A stretch of DNA of 64,000 bases from Macrosoma leucophasiata (Eukaryota; Arthropoda; Insecta; Lepidoptera; Hedylidae). The position numbers and the translations under genes are program-made. The DNA is taken from assembly GCA_036365455.1 (NCBI GenBank), contig JAWQUS010000007.1, positions 17,934,001 through 17,998,000 of the forward strand, in the 5' to 3' direction. A model generated the notes under the pieces. The model searched no databases, was not told where the DNA came from, and saw only the letters and a program-made list of their open reading frames with translations. Below are positions 11,730 through 23,600 of this stretch, piece by piece; positions within the stretch are counted from its first letter, which is position 1; each line of letters opens with the position of its first letter.

Positions 11730-13230
11730 TTATGGAATCATAACACATTTCCTTCAGTATTTAGATCTCTTTTTGTCTTTCATTGGAATTATCGAGATTT
11801 TAATGAAATTATTTATGACGATAGTAAATTTTAAATTGTTGCATTTTTATTCTGGTTTACTTTGAAACCATATTTTTATAGTAAAATGATAGACACTCTT
11901 ATAAATTTACAAATTAAGTAGTTAATAGATTTCCTTACAGTACATACTAATTGGTACATTAATTACAATGCTACTTTCACTATTGAAACTATCAAATTGA
12001 TAAAAAAGACAATTCTTGGATGGAGACGAGATGTAAGTTTACAAGTAGATAAATCAAGTGAAAAAAGAAAAAGTACTTAAAGTAACATTATTTGTAAATA
12101 GTTGTTGTCCAATAGGAGTGTTTAAAAGAATAAACATATATTTTGAAATGTTGTATGTATAGTATCATATTTTTGAAATTCAATGTTTAAAAGATTTATG
12201 TATGGTTGTGATTGTGGATAAATTATTTATCTATCTAAAGAAAATAAGCAAAAAGTGTGTTTTATCTATATCTTATTGTAACAAGAACATAATTTTGCAA
12301 TTCTAATTTTAATTAGAATTGATTGAAAGTGTTAAAATATTAATATAAACTTTTCAAATATTCAATAAAAATGTACAAAAACATTCTAAAATGTAGTGAT
12401 TTAACTTGCCAATAAACCTACTCTTTACTAGATAAATTAGATAGTTATGCTTTTTTAACTTAGTGTGTAACAAACCCAATGTATTTTTCTTTATTGCATT
12501 TGATGTTTGTTCAAAAAGTGATGGATGAGTATTTCATATTTACCTTTGGTGCTAGTCATTATTTCCCCATTTCATTCATAATAATATTTATATTGATATG
12601 TAACACTGTATGTTTTAATGAGTACCTATTTGACGGCATGAATGTATAAATAAAGAAATGTTAGCAAGTGGTCAACAGGCCATCTGAATGTGGCCACACA
12701 CAATGGACTTATGGCATCTAATGTGACAGATTAATTTGTCATGAATTCAAATATTCATGGAAAAAGTTAATGTAATGGTTTATGTATTTTATAAAAATAT
12801 TTTATATTAAGTATAAGTACATATTTTGATACTTTGGGATGTCTACAAAATTTTGCTTTTATTGTCGGTCTATAAATTTTATTATTCTGAAAGTACACAT
12901 AAGTATACATATAATCGGGGCCAAATCGTACCATATTCCATGCTAAATTAAAAGTATTCAATCAATGTTTGTTGTGCAAATAAGGTACACAAAAGAAAAA
13001 TGTGACAAAATAACAAAGAATAAGAATCTTTATTTTACAACACTACTGGTTTCTTTCGCTTTCGAGGAAGTTAATAAACATTTTATAATAAATATTTTTT
13101 ATGGCTTTAAGCAGTAGCGGTTCTAAGTAATCATGAACTTTCTCTCCCCTCAGCCATGAGTTGAAATGTATATAAAAAAACTATCAAAATCATGACAGGT
13201 TATGACTGCAACATCTGTGTATATTAATAG
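11730..13230. other. AT-rich intergenic DNA
   Basis: No gene, repeat family or RNA was recognised; possibly longer 3' UTR forms of PPM1L. Confidence 0.35.
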
Positions 13231-13473
13231 TAGTAACACACGTCCGGATTTGGTACAGAGCGACAGCGGATTCGGTACGCTCCGAACCAAATCTGGGCGT
13301 GTGTAGAGGAGTCCGGCGGACATAATTATTATTAATCAAGGTCGATAAGTTAAGCTGGCGCGGATTTGTTCGGCGGATTCGGTCCGCCGTACCGAATCCG
13401 GTCGTGTGTAGCGAGAGCGGATTTGGATTTGGCGGATTCTGTCTGTCGTACAGAATACGGACGTGTGTTACTA
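13231..13473. mobile_element. Foldback MITE, about 240 bp
   Basis: The outer 16 bases TAGTAACACACGTCCG are exactly inverted at the right end, and TA on both sides fits a TA target duplication. Inside, CGGATTCGG/CCGAATCCG motifs repeat in both orientations, so the element can fold along most of its length. No ORF. Confidence 0.75.
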
Positions 13474-13660
13474 TAATTATTGTCAGTCTTCAGCAGTCGT
13501 TAAAAATTGTAGGGCCTAAACTATTTTTATTTGGATGAACTGGAAACCAGTGTTTAACTATAAATATTGATCTTAGTTATTTGAATGTTTTTCAATTCAC
13601 CTTACGATATTTCTGATGTTAATCCGCCATAGTAAACTTTGCATAAATTACCACTCCGTA

Positions 13661-13913
13661 CAGTATCCAACAAGAAATAATGCACATCGACCTCAGGAAG
13701 AGACGTGGCTTATTTCGGATCTGTAGAGCGTTATCTCTTTCTCACTTTACCTATTTGACGTTTGTGACCATTTTCATCAAGTTTTGACCAATACCAGACT
13801 ATGGATGCTTACGGCAGTGTGCAGCAGTGTTATGTGATAACGCTCTATGAAGCCGAAACTAGCCGATTGTCACTTTCATAGGCTCGATGTGCATTATTTC
13901 TTGATGAGCACTG
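13661..13913. mobile_element. Tc1/mariner-like MITE, 253 bp
   Basis: Starts CAGT and ends ACTG, flanked by TA on both sides. The inverted ends share CAAGAAATAATGCACATCGA and stay similar for about 70 bp (AGAGCGTTATC inside both). No ORF. Confidence 0.75.
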
Positions 13914-13919
13914 TAATGT

Positions 13920-14633
13920 ATTTATTGATAAAAGTATATATATTTATACATACAATATTATTTGCTGTCTAAGCATTTAGTTAGTACTATGGTTCATAAA
14001 GCGATACATTTATCATGTACATAATTATTATTATGTGTTGAGTTTTATCCTTATATTTATAAATAGGTACCTTTTCATCTAAATCTTTAATCATGGATTA
14101 ATACTCTATTTACTTATCGTAAGTTGTGGCCAAGACTACTTTTCATTTTATTTCCAATGAAAAATGTAAAAAATATATTAGATGACAAATTCGCAAGTCG
14201 AAAGAATCATCCAAATATTCCTTATACCGGGCTTTTTAAGTACTTAATATATTATTTAAAAACAAAATTCTATGTCTGTGGCACTACTTAGATAATTTAA
14301 AATGAGAATGTTGTCTATTATTTTTCGTCGTGTTTCTGCGTCTGGAACGCAAACCAATAATAAATCTTTAAATAAAAATAACTTGTTATTTCAATACCTA
14401 TATTTTATATTACATAATTTTTCTTAGTTCACTCATTTCAGATTGTGTACACAACAGCTAACTTCAAATTTTAAATTAGGTACCTTTATCTTAGATAGTG
14501 TTAATTTCCACATGCAATGTAGGTAAGTAGTGTTATATTTTTATCGTAGTCAATTTTATCCAAAAAAATACATTTCTTTTTAGAGATTTCTTTGTAGAGA
14601 CATTAAAATTTAATATTATATGAAGAATCTATA
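13920..14633. other. AT-rich intergenic DNA
   Basis: Nothing recognisable. Confidence 0.35.
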
Positions 14634-14825
14634 GTAACATAAAGCTGAAAAGAGTTTGTTTGTTTGTTTGCTTGAACGCGCTAATCTCATGAACTACTCG
14701 TCCGATTTGAAAAAATCTTTCACGTGTTAGATTTATCGAAGAATGCTTTAGGCTATATAACATCACGCTAATATGAATAGAAGAGGGTAGGTAACATTGA
14801 GACCCGCCGGGGCGAGCCGCTAGTA
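14634..14825 (+). repeat. Family E interspersed repeat
   Basis: Runs from TAAAGCTGAAAAGAGTTTGT through TAATCTCATGAACTACTCGT and AACATCACGCTAATATGAAT to CGGGGCGAGCCGCTAGTA. The best plus-strand copy of the family in the window. Confidence 0.6.
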
Positions 14826-16011
14826 TTCCATAAAAATTTTGATAGTGATCACTTCAATGCCATATGACTAGATAGATATTCAAATAATAACATAGATTCA
14901 ATAAGTATAATTTTATTTGGCAATATAAGGTTATCTGGACTTACATGACGCTTTCACAACATAGATTTATAAAACAACGTTCACAGTTACTGTATGGATT
15001 TTGGTAGCTTGTACTTAGATATTTTATAGGCACACATTTGAAAGGCTCCGCTAATATTTTACTTAAATTATAAGGCGGCAAATGTAAAATTTCTCAGAAA
15101 TATTAGCAAAGAAAATTCATGTTAATATGATCTATGTAAAAAACAGCTATTATTTTATTAAGTAATAAAAGGTTTATTGTGCGCTTGTCTATAAAGCCTA
15201 TCCTTGTAATCTATATCATTTTACTACAGCATAATAATAATTGTTTTTTTTTTACATTTCAGTTTTAAGTATTTGATTGGCTTGTAGGCATTTCTTTCAA
15301 TACATTGGTAGTACACTTGTAATCTATACTAATGTTAATTCCACAAATCTTGTAGGCTTATTATATCGATTGATTGCAATTACGATAATATCGACAGAAC
15401 AATATCTGTAGAATTTGTGCCTCGGCAGTTCTGAAACGTCACGAGCCGCCCCATCAGTCTAGTTTCGAGTTGCATAAACTTCAAAATAATAGTCTAACAA
15501 AATTAGATGGTAGTCAGTACATGTTTTATTTTATTACGAATAAAATTAAATAAGCTTTTATAATAAAGGACAAATAAAAGTTAATTTTATAGCATTTCAT
15601 ATAAAGATTACATTTTTATTATAGAAACTTATTAGAGACACTGACAAGTAGTGTAACATTTTCAATAATTTAGGTGAGATATGAAATATTGTGTGTACTA
15701 CGGACGTATAAATCTTGTAGGTTAAAGTATTAGTGTTCGGCATGGATCTTGAACGCCGACCTTCACCTGCGCCGAAGTAAATCCATGCGGGTACATTATT
15801 GCACGTTTATTTACAGTGACTAGCGAAAGAATTCCATCAAACTTACAATGTGAGCATTCAAAAAACAGTAATGTTTTAAATAGCAGAAAAATGTAATGAC
15901 TATTGTCACCCCGTTTAGGTCCAGTTTTAAAACATTTTGTCAGGTGACACAAATCTGCCAATTTTGTATATTGTATGTATCCTTAAGTCCATAGAAAAGT
16001 TACATTTAGGT
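14826..16011. other. Intergenic DNA without recognisable features
   Basis: Short open frames only, with no domain or repeat signal. Confidence 0.35.
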
Positions 16012-16519
16012 TTGCGTTTTTCAGAGGACGCAATTTAATTTTTTTAATGTGTAGGGGGTTCAGTTAGAAGTTCAAGTTTGTGGGGTCACCATACTTGTCC
16101 GCGGCCGCCATTTGCAAAAAGGGTAAAAAATTGTTTAATAATAGCATAGAAATTTTAAGATCAACTGAAGAAACCAAAACTAAAGAACAACAACAAATAT
16201 AACTGAAAAACGTTATAATTTCCACGAGAAAAATTGTTACAACATTTTTACTTATTTTTGTTTATAACTTTTCTATTTGTCACTTCGTTATAAAATAATA
16301 AAATTGTATAACATTCAATTTGCTACTTTTTGTGTTTAATTAAATTTTCTGTAAGGTTGCTAGTTAACCAGATACAGCGCGAAAACCCTTTGCAGCCCTT
16401 TTTCTATAATGACGGCCGGGGGACAAGGGTGGCGACCCCACAAACTTGTACTTACGCTTCTACTGACCCCTCCCCCCTACACATTAATAAAATAAAATCG
16501 CGTCCTCTGAAAAACGCAA
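16012..16519. mobile_element. Non-autonomous DNA transposon with about 100-bp inverted ends
   Basis: The outermost 20 bases TTGCGTTTTTCAGAGGACGC are exactly inverted at the right end, and similarity continues inward for about 100 bp (AATGTGTAGGGGG, CAAGTTTGTGGGGTC, CTTGTCC). The AT-rich interior codes for nothing. I could not settle the target duplication. Confidence 0.75.
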
Positions 16520-17619
16520 GGTAAGGTCAAAAAATTTAACATTTCAATTGACTATTAGTATAGTTTGTAACTCGAAATTCAACTTGAGGCATCACTCCAT
16601 TAACGATTTGATGTTACTAAAAATATCAACCACATATTTTGGATTGACTAGGAACGATGTAATGACAACGGCCATATTAAGAATATCCAACGCTTAATAG
16701 TATTTACAAAACTCAGCTTCAATAAATTAGATACAATGACACATGAACATGTCATGTTTAACTCGTACAAATTATACAATTAGTAGCGTAGCTATGCGTT
16801 TATCACAAAATGTGATCTAACTAAGTTATTGATGATTGGAAATTTCCTCGATAGAATATCGAAAGTTAGTGAAATATGTAACTGTTTTGCGAATATTTTC
16901 TCGGATTGTTAAGATAATCATCTTAAGAATTAACAGAAATATCCGGTTAGTAATTTTTTTTTGATTCTTCAAATCTACATCTTTTTATCCCTGATACCCC
17001 TATTAGCTACCATTTACCAAAATTGTTGTAAGGAAAAAAGTTGGACGTCTAGTCGAAATGAAGCTACTCACGAAAAATCAGTTTGTTAGTAATAAAATGT
17101 GAAAAAATCTAGGGATCCCGTACTATAAGTACGAGTAGATAAACGTAAAAATATTACATATTTCGTCGCGGTATACCTGATGAATAATTAAAAATTACAG
17201 ACCCAATATTGTGATCCAGGAATGATTCGATTCGACCGGCTACTTGTTCCACGTATTATGATGATTTTCACAGCTCAGTAAAAACATCGTGTCTTTAGTG
17301 TAAAAATGACGTCTTTGTTTGAGGATTCTAATGACTAACGAACAGTTCTTACTTTAAATATGTTTCGTAAATCCATCGGCCGTTTTTAATATCTATGCCA
17401 ATTAAGTATATACATACATAACTATTAAAATATAAAATCACAATAATTTTATTGTTACACAAATACGATATACGAAACACTAACTTAAAACTTACATCTT
17501 ATCAACAAGTAACTTTGTGATGTATCATAAGAATACTGTGTTAAAATAATGTATTATACCTACTACTTATTCGTAGTATTATACAAACAAAATTTTAAAC
17601 CATAAACATAATATGTTAC
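16520..17619. other. Intergenic DNA downstream of ATG4
   Basis: No ORF or repeat was recognised. The left-hand neighbour gene is convergent, so the ATG4 3' UTR lies here; its end was not resolved. Confidence 0.35.
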
Positions 17620-20600
17620 TCAAAGAATCTCAAATTCTTCATCTGAATCGTCGAATTGTCTGTCCACATCTTCGAATTCTGAAAAAAAAATATTAATCAG
17701 ATAATGCTATGGCCGACTATGGCGATTTAGCTTAGAGATACTAATTAACACGATTGACCAGAATGGTGTACTTTTAATTCATTAAAAAAAATGCTTTACG
17801 CGCCCATTTATACAACGTGTAACGGGAATAACTCACACTCTCTGACACCCCGATTAGAAAATCGAGTTGAAATCATAATACATGAACTGAAATTACAAAG
17901 TTGTCCTCGATTTGTGATTTGCATACTCGGCCTACGGCCGCACATAAAACACAAACCTACTTCACACGAACACTGTCGCAATGTGATATAGCGTAACCTG
18001 CGTACCATTATTTAACACTCGCTAGTAATAAGATTCATTTTCACTATTTTGTTCTAATAAACTTGTTGAGCAAAAAGCAAACTAGCATTTAATTTTGATA
18101 GACATTAGTCTCATTTTCATGGACTGTTCACCAAATGGGTGACCATAATTTCCTTAATTGTAATTAATTTTGGGACAAAATATTACCTGCATTAAAAATA
18201 CCTGAAATCGATTCGGTTATCGATTCTGAACAAACTAGTTTCGGGTTGTACATCCTGTTACACGTATATTCATGGAATCGTGTAAGGCGGTGTCTCGATC
18301 GCCTAACTTGATTGATCATCTTTTTTCAGATTGTTACGGCACGTGAACGATTTTGTGCAAAACTGGCCTAAGTAGTGAAGAAGAGCCTCTGGCTTTCCAG
18401 ATTTTTACATTGTAACATAAATCTTCTACGGAAATCCTTCAACGTGTACCGAAGAAAGCTACTAGTTTTAGTGATTAGGAACGTCTAAAGCTTGAGGTGA
18501 CAACAAGGAATTTCTTTTCCCATTTACACTTTTTGATTTCATGCTAAAGGGAAGTGCTTTTTTATGTAATGGAAGTGGCAAACAAGCATGCAGTTCACAT
18601 TGATGTTAAGTGATGACTGCAGACTCTACCACCAGTACATTTTAAAATTAATGTTTCTGAAAATAATAGGTTGGGGAAAAAGTCTTTTCGCATTATAGTA
18701 TGTATGCACTTGTAATAAAATCTCTTTGGCTATAGTATTTGTATCTGGCTGGTTTTGGTATCATTGAAAGTTAAATTTTTAAAGAACATAATTCCAAATT
18801 CAAATTAGGCATATGTGTGATTTTCATTTGTTTTTCGTACTGTCAAGATGAGTGAATCTAATGAAGAAAATCGAAACATTTTAAAATTTTACTACAAAAA
18901 AGGTAAAAATGCAACGCAAGCCGCGAAAAAAATTTGCGATGTTTATGGACCTAGTGCAGTGTCTGTGAGAGTAGCACAAATTTGGTTTAAGCGTTTTCAA
19001 TCCGGAAATTTCGATGTCAAAGATGCACCTCACTCTCGCTTACGGATAAAATGGATGCCATTTTTGAAAAAGTGGAGCAAGATCGACATATCAGTAGTTA
19101 CGACGTAGCTGAAGAACTGAGAATTGATCACAAAACAGTTTTGGCGCATTTGAAAAAAGCTGGGTACAAAAAAAAAGCTCGATATTTGGGTACCTCACGA
19201 GCTCTCTGAAAGAAACCAAATGAACCGTCGACTCATTGTGATTCTTTATTACGACGTAATGAAACCGAATCATTTTTGAAGAAGCTGATAACTGGTGATG
19301 AAAAGTGGATCACGTACGACAAGAACGTGCGAAAAAGGTCGTGGTCAAAGGCCGGTCAGGCTTCACAGACTGTGGCGAAACCCGGGCTAACTCGCAATAA
19401 GGTGATGTTGTGTGTGTGGTGGGATTGGAAGGGCATTATTCATTATGAGCTATTACCACCAGGCAGGACTATCGATTCTGAACTCTACTGCGAACAACTG
19501 ATGAGATTAAAGCAAGAAGTTGAGAGAAAGCGGCCGGAATTGATCAACAGAAGGGGTGTGGTGTTTCATCATGATAACGCTAGACCTCACACATCTATAG
19601 CCACTCAGCAAAAATTAAGAGAGTTTGGCTGGGAGGTGTTAATGCATCCGCCGTATAGTCCTGACCTTGCATCTTCAGATTTCCACCTGTTTCGGTCTCT
19701 TCAGAATTCTTTATGCAATGTTAGGTTAACATCACGAGAGGACTACCAAATCCACTTGTCGCGGTATTTTGATGAGAAGTCCCAAAATTTTTATAGCAAT
19801 GGGATCATGTCCCTACCTACAAGATGGCAAAAGGTTATCGAACAAAATGGTGCATAAATAAACTATATTAAAAAATGTTTTGAATTATCTTAAAAAATGC
19901 GAAGAAACTTTTTCCCCAACCTTATATTTCCTTGTTGTCACCACAAATTTGTCGCATCTACTTTTTTTGCTTGCTCAAACTTGTAATTAGTATATCATAT
20001 TACGGGGACATCTAGAATGTCAACACAGGACAGCTAGAGGAGACAAATTGAAGCATTCGAAACCTGATACTACTTACTAGCGGCTGAGGTGTTATTGTTT
20101 TTTTGAGATTTTACATGTAGGTTTATTAGTTACTAGCTGTGCCCGCGACTTCGTTCGCGTGAGAATTTATGATTGTGCAGTATCTACCCGGACGAATTCG
20201 TTGGCGCAGCTAGTATAAAAATTGCCTAAGTTACTCCTTATTAACATAAGCTATCTGCCAGTGAAAGTTCGGTCGAAATCGGTCCAGCCGAGATGAGCCC
20301 CAACAAACAGACAGACAGACAGACAAAAATTGTACAAAAAATTTTTTTTGTATGTGTCTGTATACATACATATGCATTTAGTAAAAAGCGCTTATTATTA
20401 TATTACAAACAAACAGTCCAATTTAATTTATTTTTATAGATGTATAGATTGATTACTACAACTCTACACTAACAGCATTATTTAGTCATGATTACCTGTA
20501 AAAAGCGTTGTATTTTGTAAATCAATATCGCTAGCAGCAGGACCCCAATGTGCCGGCCTCTTCTCGCAAATTTCAAATAATGGTTGGGTTTCCCGCATTA

Positions 20601-23600
20601 AATTTTCTTCTATAACGGTGCACAACTCATCAAAGTCATTCCGAGTTCGACATAGAAAACACTGAAAGAGATTTAGCATCCTAATTTAATTTATAGGGTA
20701 AGTAAATGAAAAAATTAAATAATAAGCCTATGCCATATCTGACCGTCTATAACAAGTTTTATTTAAGTATTTTTTTTTAATTAATTGTTCATATACACCA
20801 AAATTAAATGAAATAAACAATGAACAAGAATAATTAATTAGGGGAAAATGGGGCCGACTGGTGGTAGGACATCTCCGGTATGCGTCAGTAGCGCTTAAGA
20901 GTTAGTTTCATGATATTGAACAAATACACGTAAATCTATCACTCTGCATTCTATTTGTGATGTATTGTAAAAAATAATAATCAACGAGTGTACATTCTTA
21001 ATATCGACAGATAACAACAATATTCCTTCTACATAATTATTTTTTTCTATATCCCGGTCGAAATCACATTACAAGATGCTATTTTATTCCCGTAGGTGTG
21101 TAATCTTATAATAAAAATAACAAACGACAAGATTATCACCGTTTATCCAGAATCCAGTTTATTTATATGGGTGATTTCAACTTACCACGGCTACAGATGG
21201 ATCCATTGCCAGAATTGGTATACGTGAAGCATATTTACAGTGATATGTACAGTCCATTTCTTTTTGTTCATCAGTCATTTTGCTCTGGAACATTATAATA
21301 ATTATGTCCAAGATTGAACAACATTTCGAATAGGTAGGTACCTACATATTTTCAAGCTCCACGAGTGAGAGAAAACCCCAATACAACTTTGTTTATACCT
21401 CAATCCGGAAATCGAATCTGCGATTTATTATCATCACCATGCGATTTTATTTTTTACCGTTACGCGCCTAAAGTCAAAGACTAGTTTACAGAGCGTACGT
21501 ATGGATGACAAAATTGTAGCTCTCGCGATTCATAATGTTCCGTCCGTTTATTGAACTTTGGCAAGACGAGTAGCTGATATTTTACAAAAGCTAGCGTTAT
21601 TCAAATACACATAAAGGCGAGGAAAAGGCGCGTGATGTGGTATAGTGCACATGATAGAAAATCCGTATAGGAACTAATTTGGTTGGTCGGATATGAAACT
21701 CGCGGTACGGGCACGGCAAGTTATTGCCTACCCTAGAGGCTGACTAGTGTTGACTGCTCTAAAGTGCAAAAGCAGGATTTCAATTCTTATCGTCTTATGG
21801 AAATAGTCTTCGAGTCTAGCGTTCCCGATAAGAGAATATTTATTTACCTCAATTAATCCTGATCTCTGTGTAGTATGAGGATCCAAATAGATAACTTCAT
21901 CACCCACACAACCAATCAAATAGAGAGCCTGGTTGGGTTTGCCCCCAATCACACCAATTGATTGTGGACATTGAAAACATATCTGCAAAAAATATATTTC
22001 GAAAGTAATAATTTTAGATAAAATATGTACTACTACTACCTAATTTATAAGTCACAAAAATTATCCATACTAGTTTTTTGGATTAACAAATAAGTTGAAT
22101 TTATTCTTCCCAGGGTCAATGCCGTCTTTACTATAAGGGCACTCGGGGCCAGTGCCCAGGGCCCCCATCCTCAGAGGGCCCCAAAGGACCAAAATTTCTC
22201 TCACAAAAATATTACGCACGGGGGCATTGTACCTATCTGCTTTTCTCGTTGCACAAAGGTAGATAATTTCTGCATGATTGTTTGCCATCTTCGTTACATA
22301 AAAAAATATAATTTAAATAAAAATGTTAAGTCTGTGTTAATTCAATTTTTTTTTTAAATATATTGGTTAAGGGGCTTTGTAGACTTCTGGTGTAGAAATC
22401 GCTTTGAATGCCTGAGTGAGTGCGCAGATGTGGACGATTATAATCGGTTCATCGGCTCGGCATCAACGTTTACGGCGAGTACGATATCATCTGCAAATCG
22501 GGGGGAACCTCCGATTTGCAGATGATATCGTAGTCATGGCTGAGACCCTGGAAGACCTTAGCACAATGCTCAATGACCTCAGTAGAGCCTCCCAACGAGT
22601 GGGCCTTAAAATGAACATGGACAAGACGAAGATCATGTCAAATGTCCATGTTACACCCACTCCTGTTATGGTCGAGGGTACTACACTCGAAGTTGTTGAC
22701 GATTATGTATACCTGGGACAAACTGTTCAGTTAGGTCGGTTCAATTTCGAGAAAGAGGTCAATCGCCGAATCCAACTCGGTTGGGCAGCGTTCGGGAAGC
22801 TACGATATACCTTCTCGTCCGACTTACCGCAGAGTCTCAAGAAAAAGTTTTTTGACCAATGTGTGTTGCCAGTGATGACATTTGGGACAGAAACGTGGTC
22901 GCTTACTATGGGCCTCATAAGAAGGCTCAAGGTCACTCAGAGAGCAATGGAGAGAGCTATGCTTGGAGTTTCTCTTCGAGATCGAATCAGAAATTAGGAA
23001 ATCCGCATGAGAACCAAAGTTACCGACATAGCTCTCCGAATAGCAAGACTCAAGTGGCAGTGGCCAGGGCACATAGCACGAAGGACTGACGGCCGTTGGG
23101 GCAGAGCAGTTCTTGAGTGGCGACCGCGTACCGGACAACGAAGCGTAGGCAGGCAAGATGGACCAACGATCTGGTGAAGGTCGCGGGCAATCGCCTTTGG
23201 CCTTTCCAAACCCCTAATTTTAACTAACCTAACTGAGATGACATCTTGTTTGTTAACTTATTATTCTACCCGCAAATGTCGCACTTCACTAATTAAGCCT
23301 CAATGGATATTTATTTGAAAATGGTGAATATAAGGCCTTTTATGAAAGTGGGAAGACACGCGATGAAGTCTGTGTCGAATTTAATGTGCTTTAATAATTT
23401 AATAGCTATTCTTCGTTGAATTATTCAGAAAAAATAAAATCCAATTACAATGTTCCAAGGAAGGACAACAAAAGGAGAATGACAAAGAAAACTGTGCATG
23501 TTTATCAGAATATCCTGAACTTGAATAGTGTTTGCTAATACAGCTTTCAACTTCGTTACCTCTATTATTGGAACTCTCTATAAACGAGACAAATATTTAT

